Below the pieces are notes generated by a model, which saw nothing but the letters and a program-made list of their open reading frames with translations, made no database searches and was not told the origin of the DNA. DNA of 33,112 bases. Origin: MKRK01 sp001896915 (GTDB taxonomy: Bacteria; Bacillota; Clostridia; Oscillospirales; Acutalibacteraceae). This document shows positions 1-7,866 of this stretch, piece after piece. The translations under genes were made by a program, and so were the position numbers. Each line of letters begins with the position of its first letter. Within the stretch, counting starts at the first letter, position 1. The stretch lies in NCBI GenBank assembly GCA_937973935.1, contig CALJJF010000233.1:1-33112 (forward strand), given 5' to 3'.

Positions 1-3000
1 CGGACAGCCGTCTTCAAAATAAGCACGGAGATACCATTCGCCACCCCAGCTGGATTGGTCGGTGGCCTCCTTCAGCCGTTTTGCCAAATCAAGCAGCTGT
101 CTTGCCCGGTCATAGTCATTGCGCTTCGTACATATCCCGGAAAACTGTTCGCAGACAATGCACAAGAATTGTGCCAGCCAGACGCTTTCACCGCCCACCT
201 TGGACAAACCGTCGTTCCAGTCGCCGTTGCCCATCATCGGCAAGTTGTTACGACCGTATTCCACACTGTCTATGGCACGAATGCAGTGCTCATATAAATC
301 CGCTGTTTCTTCGGACACTTGCGGCGTGAAATACCGTTCGTGCTCCCCGTCTGTCAGAACCGGCGCTTTTAAAAAGGGTATTTGCTCATTTAAAATCCCG
401 CTGTCATTGGTTCGCTGGATATACTCAAAAACCGTATAGGGCAGCCATAATTTATCGTCACTGCACCGGTTGCGGACACCGCTGTCTCCGGTGTCCAGCT
501 CATGCCACCAGTGAAGCACATCCCCTTCCAAGATATGCCGCCTTGCATAATCCTTGTTATACAGCATCAGTGCGGTCACATCCTGCAGCTGGTCCCGATA
601 ACCAAAAGCGCCGCCGCATTGAAAGAAGCCTGTTCTGCCGTATATTCTGCCCTGTTCAATCTGGACGGGCAGCCAGGTATTGAAAATATGATCGAGGGTT
701 TTGTCCGGTGTTCTGACGGTGAAGGTACTGCGCTGTATGGGATTATTTTGGACTGATTTGGTTTTCTGATCCTCATAACCCAGCACATAATTGATATTGG
801 TTTCGATTTTGGGAGGACATTCCCGTTTCACAATCACAGCGGCACAGGGATCGGACACCGGTGCCAATACATGATCGTTGTACTGCCCGCTCAAAAAAGA
901 GCTTCTGTCACAAATACAGGCATCCGCTCCGCCTTTTGCGGTAAGTGTCATCGTTCCTCCAAAAACACTGCCGAAATGATTTTGCATGGTCAGTGCACCA
1001 TTTTCCCATTTTGACACTACATGGCGTGATGCGTTTCTGTTGGGTGCCAATACCGGCTCGGTATAATACATTGTTTCCACCTCCAACGGTTTTCCTCCCT
1101 GATTGATCATTTTCAGTCCGCAGTGCTTTTCAAATTGATCCACGGTCACCGTCAGGCTATATTCAATTTGCTCAAACACGCCTTCATATACCGCTTTGCC
1201 GTCGCTGTAGGTGACCAACGCACCGTTGCACAAATCATAACTTCTGCCCCCCACCCTTGCAAGAATCATTTCGCCCCGATTGTCGCTGCTGGTGTCGTTG
1301 TACCATGGCGTGAGCTTGTTTTGGTGGGCATTGTGACACCAGGTAAAGCCCAGCGCCTTGTCAGAAACAAGGGTGCCGAAATACTCGTTGGAAATGATAT
1401 GGCACCAGGGGATCCTGGGGTTTTCGGTAATGGTAAACTGCTTTTCCTGAAAAACGCCGCCGGGAACCGTTTCCCCTTCGGGCCGGAAGGCCGGCTTAGA
1501 CACCGGCAAAAATTCCACCGGCTGGTAGGGGGGAACAATGGAGGTTTTCTTGTAGGTCTCCGGGACGATATATCGCGCCGCGGCATACAGAAGATTGATG
1601 ATACTGCTGTCATGGGACGCCATGTCAACCAAATTGATGCCGCCCTTGTGCATCAGCAGGGTTTCGCTGCCGGCAGACTGGGCATATTCACGCACGGTAT
1701 CAAACATTGTGCGGGAATAATCGCCCCCCTCTTTATAGAGCAGCACCAAATCAAAGGGGAGGTTGTAATCAAACAGCCGCCTGTGCAGACGGATATAATT
1801 CTCACAGCTAGCCAAATCTGCCGTGTTTTTGATTTCCATAAGCACAATGGGATAATCCCCCGACACCCCTGTTTTCCAAAGCTCCTGTAGTTTCAGAGTG
1901 TTGTCTCTTGCACTTTGCAGTCGTTTTTTCTGATCCTTGGTATGATACAGAAGCTTGGGCAGGATGAGACTGCTCAGTCTCGCCTCCATGCCCCCGTCCC
2001 AGAGTCTGGAGGTGGCTGCCTTGGAGGCAGAAAAAATCCAGGTCTGGCGGCAATGAATCAGCCGTTCCACTGCCTCTTCCTTTGTCAACGCCGCTGCAAT
2101 GAGCAAAGAAGCTGCTTTTTGGGTGTGGGATGCCAGAGGTATGGTGATCTTAATGGCAGCACAGGGATCGGGAATGGATCCGCCGCCTGTCTGAATGCGG
2201 TCAAAGGCTTCGGTCAGTCCTGCGATTCCGTCCGGGCGTGACAGGACGTTCTCCCGGTTGCATTCATAAGAAAAGGATCTTGCGTCTGTAAAGCCGATGG
2301 AAAGATAAACCGGGGTTTGGTTTTCTCTTGTCCGCCGTGTGAAATGCAAAATGTTCAACTCCGGGTCGAAGCCGGCCATGACAAACAGCTTTGAGAAGGC
2401 GGAATGTGCACTGTCGTCCATAAAACGGGACAGAACCGGCTCAAAATAAACCAAAAGCTCAGCATCAATTTTTTTGGAGGAGCGGTTTTTAATGACGAAT
2501 TTACGCTGTTCACAGGGCAAGGTGGGATGCACCTGCACCTGCATGCCTGCTTCCAGATAGTCTTTTTTTGCAAAAAAGGAAGCATAGCTGGCTGCAAATT
2601 CAGCTTTATAGGACGCACCGCTCCGGTAGCCCGGTGCTTTGGTGACGGAAAAACAAGTGTCGCCCGCCCGCACAGCGGCGAAAATGCCGGAGGGGCGGCG
2701 CAGGATATCGTCGCTTCGCCTTGTGATATCGACGCCGTAAGCACCGGAGAAGCCGGTGCCGCAGTCAGAAATATTCACCGTCCACTGTCCGTTGGACAAA
2801 ATATGAACCCTGGGAGAAAGAGGACTGATTTTTTCGTATTCCTCCACGGTGCTTGAGTTTCTTCCTGGTTTTTCCGGCACATCCCGTTCGATCACATCTC
2901 CGTAAACCGTGGCGGCAGAAGGGATTTTTTCCTGTAACAGCTCCCCAGCCGCCTGCATTTTTTTGTTGCCCATAAACCGTTTCTGGAAGCTTTGATTGTT

Positions 3001-6000
3001 CAGTAAATTGGCGGCGGCAATCAGGCTCATGCCCACATGATGTGCCATGTAGCTTTGCACGATGGCATAGCCCTTAGACCCCACACGGGAGGGCGTAAAA
3101 TCAATGGCTTCATAAAACCCGTAACGGCCGAAGGCACCCATCTTTTTCATGGTTTTCAGATTGGATAATGCCGAACGGGGAAACATGGGCAGTGTCAAAA
3201 AGGTGGAATAGGGAGACACCACATATTCCGCGTTCAATCGCCGTTTCAGCCCCAGCCTGCCCACACCGTGGGCTTTGTATTGATAATTGAACTGGGGATC
3301 AAAAGCATAAAAGCCGCTTTCCGAGGTACCCCAGGGAGCGTTTTTCTCCCGTCCCCGCTTCTTCTGGCAATAAACGCAGAATTTCAGCGCCTCGCTGCCC
3401 ACGGAATAATCGTAGGCCGGCAGCAGCAGATACGGCATGAAATATTCAAACATAGTACCCGTCCAGGAAACAGGTCCGGTAAACAGTCCGTCTCTGGCCA
3501 GAGTTCTGCCTAGCGCACCATAATGCTTTTTGGGCACCTGTCTCATGGCAATGGCATAGTAGCTGGACATTCTCGACTCACTCATAAGCAGATCGTAGTA
3601 GCAATTGCTCAGCTTGTCCTCTTCCAAATCATAGCCGATGTGAAAGAGCTTGCGACGCTCATTGTAGAACGGCGTCAAATCTGTCCCTTCCACCATTGCC
3701 TGAATCCGCCCGGTCAATTCTTCTATGGTTTCGTTTTCGCTTTTGTACTCATTCAGCCCCTCGTTCAGTGTCAGTAGCAGACAGGCAAAATTACCGGAAT
3801 CTACCGTTGAAACAAAGCGGGGGAACAACGGCTTTAAGCTTTTGGTATCGTACCAGTTCAAGAGGTTGCCGTTCCATTTGTCCAGCTTATCAATGCTGTC
3901 CAGTGCCCCCTTGATACGAAATACCAGCTTGTCCGTATCGATAAACCCAAAATCTCTGGCCGCCAAAGTACAAAGCATCATGAGACCGATGTTGGTGGGA
4001 GAGGTCCTGTGAGCTACAGATGCAATGGGCGACTCCTGAATATTATCCGGCGGCAAAAAATTATCCTGAGGGGTGCACAGCTCGTCATAATACCGCCACA
4101 TGAGAGCGGCATAGGTATGAAGCCTTTGCCGTTCATTTTCTTTTAATACAGGCTGCTTTGAGGGTGTGACCTGCTTGACGAGATACATCAGAACCGGGCA
4201 GGCAATGAGAAGCAACCCCGCCAGGTGGGCAAAGCTGTTGGCTGTAAACATCAGAGCAATCCCCAACAACACCGAAAGAATATAGCGGTTCAGCTCAACA
4301 AGGAACCCGGCACCGCTGTTTTCACTTTCCGCCGCAGTCACCCATTCAAGCAGCCGTTTGCGGGAAACAAATTGGCGCCACAACGCCCGCACGATTGCAT
4401 CCAGACACAGAATGCCTGTTTGGATGAGCAGCTCTGCATATAAAAAGCCCTGGATCAATGAGGTCAATGCCTCCGGCATGGTACGGGAATAGTATTTCCG
4501 GGAGAGCATTTGGATTCCGCCGGAGATGACGGAAAAAACAGAAGAAAACAAGGAGGATGCAATGGCTCCTAAAAAAGGAAACACAATGAGATAAGTGGTC
4601 GCACCGGGCAAAAACAAAGCCAAAATAACACAGAACAGTGCGGCAACAGGCGTCAGGGAGCGTCTTAAATTATCAAGGAGCATGTATTTGGAAAGCCTCG
4701 ATAAGGGATTTCTTCCTGTGCCGTCTTTCCTTGGGGCTTTCTTTTTCAGCCATTCAATGTTCTGCCAGTCGCCCCTAACCCAGCGGTGCAGACGACTGAG
4801 ATATGACCCTGCGTTGGACGGACACCCGTCTGTGACTTCCACATCGGACATATAGGCGGCTCGCAAAAATCCTGTTTCCAGAATATCATGGCTTAATATC
4901 CGTTCCTCGGGCAGAGCGGTTTCCATGCAGGTATAGAAAGCGTCTACATGAATGAGTCCCTTGCCGGCAAAAATTCCTTCCGAAAACAAATCCTCATATA
5001 AGTCGCCGGACAGAGTATCGTAAGCCGTCACTCCCCCTGCACCTGTCATGATACGGGAAAAGGGGGTTTTTCTCGCACTCTGCAAATCCGTTGCCACACT
5101 GGGTGTGATGATTCCATATCCCTTTGACACGCAATTTTTTTCGCTGTCAATAAAGGGCTTGTTCAGCGGATGCATTGCGGCAGAAACCAGTACCGAAGCA
5201 GAATTAAACAGCAAATTGGTATCGCTGTCCAGCGCAATGAGGTATTTCACACGACGCAAAAACTCTTTGTCCCCGATGAAAGCGGCCAGCTCCGGTCCGT
5301 TTCCTTTGATCAGGGAGCACAAATCAAAAATAGCGCCTCTTTTTCTTTCATGACCGGAAAATGCCTTTTGGGTATTGGATTTTACCCGTTTTCTGACCAC
5401 CAGAAAAAAACGGTTGCTGTATTTTTTGTTCAGCTTGTCGATGACCCTCTTGATTGCGTCGATAGCCAGCTGGTCTTCTGGTCGTGTGGGCGCTTTCCAT
5501 TCCTTTAGATCAGCAAGTAAGCATACTCTGATTTCTCCACTGCAATTGGCCAGATAGATTTGCTCCAGACTTTTACCAACATCCCCTGCTTTGTCTGTTG
5601 CCGGCACCAGGCTGGATATGGTAATGAGGGTTTCCTCGTTTTCAGGAATATTTCCATGGAGCTCAAGGCGCGGCAAATATTTTGCCTGTACCCCTTTGGC
5701 AGCAAAATATTCAATGATCGGGCGGAATATCTCCGTAAAAGGAAAATAAAACAAGGGAAACAACCAGAAATAGCCTACACTATACGCCACAAGAATGGCT
5801 GGGATAACCGGAAACCACAACCGCAGTAATAGAAAAAAGATGCCCCTCCGGCGTTCTCTTTTTATGTCCTTACTTTGTTCCAAAAGATAATAGCCAATAT
5901 GGCGTTCTCTTTCCTCGGCGGCTGCTTGTGCTTGTTGCAAGGCTTCCTGTGCTATGTCCGTCTCGCTCTTTTTCTCTTCATATGCCCGTTTGATACAAGC

Positions 6001-6561
6001 TTTTCGGTATAGCCTTCGTGTATTGTCGTCCAGCCTTTGATAATAGCCGGAGGGATCCCGACTCAGAATTTGATCCACAGGGCTGAAATTTTCTATGATC
6101 AAATCTGCGTCAAAAGAAGGCATGGCACGAAGCCCTGTTATGGCTTTGCCTACCAGCTTTTCCCCTTCCACATCACCTTTTTTGATTCCGGTCGCAACTT
6201 GTGCAAGAAATGCTGCTTTCAACATAGTGGTAACCGTTTCCAGCTCTGCTGTGCTAAAGCCGGCATGCTTCAAATCCTCCCGCAGCGGTTCTTCAAACTC
6301 CTCGCCGGACAAAGCCGCATCCTCGCATATTTTATAAATGAGCGGGTATCCTTTTGCTTGGGGAAGGTATTTTATGTTTTTCAAATCCTTATAAACACCC
6401 GTGGCTTCCCGCTGGAGCAGATAAAAATTATCTCTGATCCATTCACTGGTTCCGTCGCTTTCATTACGCAGCGACTTAACAAAAGCATTTTTTAAAAATT
6501 TGATGTTCTGCGTCAATGCTCTGATTAGTATCAACGGTTTGGCAGTCCCGTTATTCTTCAT
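1..6561 (-). CDS. ndvB: Cyclic beta-1,2-glucan synthase (NdvB/Cgs type), 3' end cut by window
   Basis: One uninterrupted frame of 2187 codons runs from ATG at 6559-6561 (AAGGA upstream) off the left edge. Expected role: a membrane enzyme that builds a beta-1,2-glucan from UDP-glucose, cyclises it and trims chain length. Seen: membrane segment(s) near residues 242-280; a GT84 domain with DSD at 445-447 and RLHRW at 590-594, fitting the DxD and (Q/R)xxRW pattern of the family; several membrane segments between about 636 and 798; a glucoamylase-like (cyclisation) domain from about 835 with WGTSESG at 1077-1083 and MAHHVGMSL near 1172-1180; then a GH94 phosphorylase-like domain with GDWND at 2113-2117, the catalytic-acid region. 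Alphaproteobacterial homologues are about 2800 residues, so roughly 600 residues lie outside. Its immediate neighbour gives no functional clue. A linear-glucan product cannot be excluded. Confidence 0.9.
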   Translation of the reverse strand, partial: MKNNGTAKPLILIRALTQNIKFLKNAFVKSLRNESDGTSEWIRDNFYLLQREATGVYKDLKNIKYLPQAKGYPLIYKICEDAALSGEEFEEPLREDLKHAGFSTAELETVTTMLKAAFLAQVATGIKKGDVEGEKLVGKAITGLRAMPSFDADLIIENFSPVDQILSRDPSGYYQRLDDNTRRLYRKACIKRAYEEKKSETDIAQEALQQAQAAAEERERHIGYYLLEQSKDIKRERRRGIFFLLLRLWFPVIPAILVAYSVGYFWLFPLFYFPFTEIFRPIIEYFAAKGVQAKYLPRLELHGNIPENEETLITISSLVPATDKAGDVGKSLEQIYLANCSGEIRVCLLADLKEWKAPTRPEDQLAIDAIKRVIDKLNKKYSNRFFLVVRKRVKSNTQKAFSGHERKRGAIFDLCSLIKGNGPELAAFIGDKEFLRRVKYLIALDSDTNLLFNSASVLVSAAMHPLNKPFIDSEKNCVSKGYGIITPSVATDLQSARKTPFSRIMTGAGGVTAYDTLSGDLYEDLFSEGIFAGKGLIHVDAFYTCMETALPEERILSHDILETGFLRAAYMSDVEVTDGCPSNAGSYLSRLHRWVRGDWQNIEWLKKKAPRKDGTGRNPLSRLSKYMLLDNLRRSLTPVAALFCVILALFLPGATTYLIVFPFLGAIASSLFSSVFSVISGGIQMLSRKYYSRTMPEALTSLIQGFLYAELLIQTGILCLDAIVRALWRQFVSRKRLLEWVTAAESENSGAGFLVELNRYILSVLLGIALMFTANSFAHLAGLLLIACPVLMYLVKQVTPSKQPVLKENERQRLHTYAALMWRYYDELCTPQDNFLPPDNIQESPIASVAHRTSPTNIGLMMLCTLAARDFGFIDTDKLVFRIKGALDSIDKLDKWNGNLLNWYDTKSLKPLFPRFVSTVDSGNFACLLLTLNEGLNEYKSENETIEELTGRIQAMVEGTDLTPFYNERRKLFHIGYDLEEDKLSNCYYDLLMSESRMSSYYAIAMRQVPKKHYGALGRTLARDGLFTGPVSWTGTMFEYFMPYLLLPAYDYSVGSEALKFCVYCQKKRGREKNAPWGTSESGFYAFDPQFNYQYKAHGVGRLGLKRRLNAEYVVSPYSTFLTLPMFPRSALSNLKTMKKMGAFGRYGFYEAIDFTPSRVGSKGYAIVQSYMAHHVGMSLIAAANLLNNQSFQKRFMGNKKMQAAGELLQEKIPSAATVYGDVIERDVPEKPGRNSSTVEEYEKISPLSPRVHILSNGQWTVNISDCGTGFSGAYGVDITRRSDDILRRPSGIFAAVRAGDTCFSVTKAPGYRSGASYKAEFAASYASFFAKKDYLEAGMQVQVHPTLPCEQRKFVIKNRSSKKIDAELLVYFEPVLSRFMDDSAHSAFSKLFVMAGFDPELNILHFTRRTRENQTPVYLSIGFTDARSFSYECNRENVLSRPDGIAGLTEAFDRIQTGGGSIPDPCAAIKITIPLASHTQKAASLLIAAALTKEEAVERLIHCRQTWIFSASKAATSRLWDGGMEARLSSLILPKLLYHTKDQKKRLQSARDNTLKLQELWKTGVSGDYPIVLMEIKNTADLASCENYIRLHRRLFDYNLPFDLVLLYKEGGDYSRTMFDTVREYAQSAGSETLLMHKGGINLVDMASHDSSIINLLYAAARYIVPETYKKTSIVPPYQPVEFLPVSKPAFRPEGETVPGGVFQEKQFTITENPRIPWCHIISNEYFGTLVSDKALGFTWCHNAHQNKLTPWYNDTSSDNRGEMILARVGGRSYDLCNGALVTYSDGKAVYEGVFEQIEYSLTVTVDQFEKHCGLKMINQGGKPLEVETMYYTEPVLAPNRNASRHVVSKWENGALTMQNHFGSVFGGTMTLTAKGGADACICDRSSFLSGQYNDHVLAPVSDPCAAVIVKRECPPKIETNINYVLGYEDQKTKSVQNNPIQRSTFTVRTPDKTLDHIFNTWLPVQIEQGRIYGRTGFFQCGGAFGYRDQLQDVTALMLYNKDYARRHILEGDVLHWWHELDTGDSGVRNRCSDDKLWLPYTVFEYIQRTNDSGILNEQIPFLKAPVLTDGEHERYFTPQVSEETADLYEHCIRAIDSVEYGRNNLPMMGNGDWNDGLSKVGGESVWLAQFLCIVCEQFSGICTKRNDYDRARQLLDLAKRLKEATDQSSWGGEWYLRAYFEDGCP

Positions 6562-6661
6562 TTATATGACCATCCTTTTGCTATGAAACTTTGAAAGCAG
6601 AGTATAATCTCAATCTAGTTTTTCCCGTAAAAGCAAGGTTCATACAATTCTTCCTATGATA

Positions 6662-6697
6662 TAAAAAAAGACTGCTGACAAAAACATTGTCAGCAGC
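6662..6697 (-). terminator. Rho-independent terminator after the DUF2680-like gene
   Basis: A 10-bp perfect stem (6672-6681 with 6687-6696, 5-base loop) is followed on the minus strand by a run of seven T (A at 6663-6669). It sits 12 bases after the stop of the 6709-7188 gene and about 100 bases before the glucan synthase start, so the two are separate transcripts. Confidence 0.88.
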
Positions 6698-6708
6698 TGA
6701 TCCATTTT

Positions 6709-7188
6709 CTATTTTGCAGTGGTTGTTTCGGGAGTTTTATCCGTTGTATCACGACAGCCTTTGAAGCCGTGATGTTTTCTCTTCATAAAACCAAACCCGC
6801 CCGGAACGGTTCCGTTTTCCTTCATTTTTGAAAACCGCTCGCTGATTTTTGCCTTGAGTGTATCCGCCTTGTCAGCGCTGAGGATGCCCAATTCAACGTA
6901 TTTGTCTATCAGCAGCTTTTCGTCCGCATTTTTCTTTTCCATGAGTCCGTAAATTTCAGCTTTTTGTTTGTCTGTCAAAGACCCCAGCTTATCCTTCACA
7001 GCCTGAAATTCAGCTTTCAGCGATGCTTTTTCTTCTTCTGTCAGGTTTTTTCCAAAGAGCTTTCCGTCCTTTGCCTTAGCTGTTGTCCCGGTTGTTCCCT
7101 GGGCTGCCGCTGTTGTGAAAGAAAACAGCATCAGTACTGCCAGAATAGCCAAAAATACCTTTGTTTTGAATGAATTGATTTTAATCAT
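6709..7188 (-). CDS. Small secreted DUF2680-like protein
   Basis: 159 residues, ATG start with AAAGGAG seven bases upstream. Residues 1-28 are a Sec signal peptide (KTK, then a hydrophobic run, then an Ala-rich cleavage region). The mature part is Lys/Glu-rich and helical; residues around 55-125 contain 'TDKQKAEIYGLMEKK', 'IDKYVELGILSADKAD' and 'RFSKMKENGTVPGGFGF', which resemble the DUF2680/YckD family of exported proteins. The tail carries HH and a single Cys ('KGCRD') and ends Thr-rich. Function unknown. It follows the Thr/Pro repeat gene with a 90-base gap holding a strong palindrome, so it may have its own regulated promoter, and it is closed by a terminator. Confidence 0.75.
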   Translation of the reverse strand: MIKINSFKTKVFLAILAVLMLFSFTTAAAQGTTGTTAKAKDGKLFGKNLTEEEKASLKAEFQAVKDKLGSLTDKQKAEIYGLMEKKNADEKLLIDKYVELGILSADKADTLKAKISERFSKMKENGTVPGGFGFMKRKHHGFKGCRDTTDKTPETTTAK

Positions 7189-7204
7189 AACCGCTCCTTT
7201 CTGC

Positions 7205-7230
7205 CAATTGACGCAATATTACGTCAATTG
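7205..7230. promoter_or_regulatory. 26-bp near-perfect palindrome, probable operator
   Basis: Half-sites CAATTGACGCAAT (7205-7217) and ATTACGTCAATTG (7218-7230) are reverse complements at 12 of 13 positions, with no spacer. It lies 17 bases before the start of the DUF2680-like gene, touching its ribosome binding site region. Symmetry and length fit binding by a dimeric repressor. No downstream T-run, so it is not an intrinsic terminator. Confidence 0.6.
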
Positions 7231-7278
7231 ATATTTTTTGTTGTTTCATTCGATTTTATAATCACAAAAATGTGTATG

Positions 7279-7776
7279 TTATTTTTTGATGGTTATACGG
7301 GTTTCGGTTGGTTTTGTGACCGGAAGTGTGGGCTTTGTTATGGTAACCGTCGGGATGGGCAATGTGGCCGTTGGTTTGGTGACTGATGGTTTGGTGACGG
7401 TCGGCACCGATGGCTTCGTTATGGTTGGTATTGTCGGCTTGGTAACGGTTATGGTTGGTTTTGTGTTCGTGGGAACTGTGGCAGTGGGGATGGATTTTGT
7501 CTGTGTGGGGGTCGTTACTGTTGGGTTGGTCCGGGTCGGCTTTGTGGTGATCGGTTTTGTTTCGGTCACGGTGGGTTTTGTGTATGAAATGGTCGGTTGT
7601 GTGACAGAAGGTTTTGTAATCACTGTTGGTTTCGGGAGGCTCGGTCTTGTTATGGAGGGCAGAATTTTGCCGGGCGTGTTGCTTTCCGCCGCAGAGGCAA
7701 ATGTGGTGGTAAACGCAGCAATCAGTGCCAACGTGAACAGAACGGACAATAGCTTAGGGTTCAAACACTTTTTCAT
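7279..7776 (-). CDS. Secreted Thr/Pro/Lys repeat protein
   Basis: 165 residues, ATG start with GAGGTG just upstream. Residues 1-29 form a signal peptide (MKKCLNPK, hydrophobic core, 'ASA' cleavage site). Nearly all the rest (about 41-163) is an irregular short repeat built on TKPT, TKPS, TxPT and TVTKP units, with almost no aromatic residues and no folded-domain pattern. Such stretches act as extended, often glycosylated wall-spanning stalks. No LPxTG, lipobox or C-terminal membrane segment is present, so how it is retained, if at all, is unclear. Function unknown. Confidence 0.7.
   Translation of the reverse strand: MKKCLNPKLLSVLFTLALIAAFTTTFASAAESNTPGKILPSITRPSLPKPTVITKPSVTQPTISYTKPTVTETKPITTKPTRTNPTVTTPTQTKSIPTATVPTNTKPTITVTKPTIPTITKPSVPTVTKPSVTKPTATLPIPTVTITKPTLPVTKPTETRITIKK
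7285..7656 (-). repeat. In-frame TKPT/TKPS codon repeats
   Basis: The DNA repeats follow the reading frame of the secreted protein: many copies of a 12-15 base unit coding T-K-P-(T/S) plus a spacer. Units vary at third codon positions, so this is an old or diversified protein repeat. It is a likely place for length changes between strains. Confidence 0.7.
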
Positions 7777-7825
7777 CTCTACACCTCATTTTAATATTTT
7801 TCACCAATACCATTTTATGCCGTAA

Positions 7826-7866
7826 TTTTGTTAAAACATCACGCAAATAATGTGAAATTGTGTGAT
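7826..7866 (-). terminator. Possible weak terminator after tex
   Basis: ATCAC at 7838-7842 pairs with GTGAT at 7862-7866, extended by three more pairs past one mismatch, and on the minus strand is followed by GTTTTAAC. The stem is AT-rich and the T-run short, so termination may be partial, allowing read-through into the repeat-protein gene. Confidence 0.35.

Noticed and set aside
1123..1890. 255-codon plus-strand frame
   Set aside because: Lies wholly opposite the glucan synthase frame, which is continuous with recognisable GH94 sequence; no family features in the plus-strand product.
7285..7656. Repeated DNA that could suggest a CRISPR or satellite array
   Set aside because: Units are short, degenerate, and follow codon phase of a secreted protein; there are no constant repeats with unique spacers.
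7286..7825. 179-codon plus-strand frame rich in Gly/Phe/Val repeats
   Set aside because: It is the antisense of the Thr/Pro/Lys repeat gene; the minus frame has a signal peptide and ribosome binding site, this one has neither.
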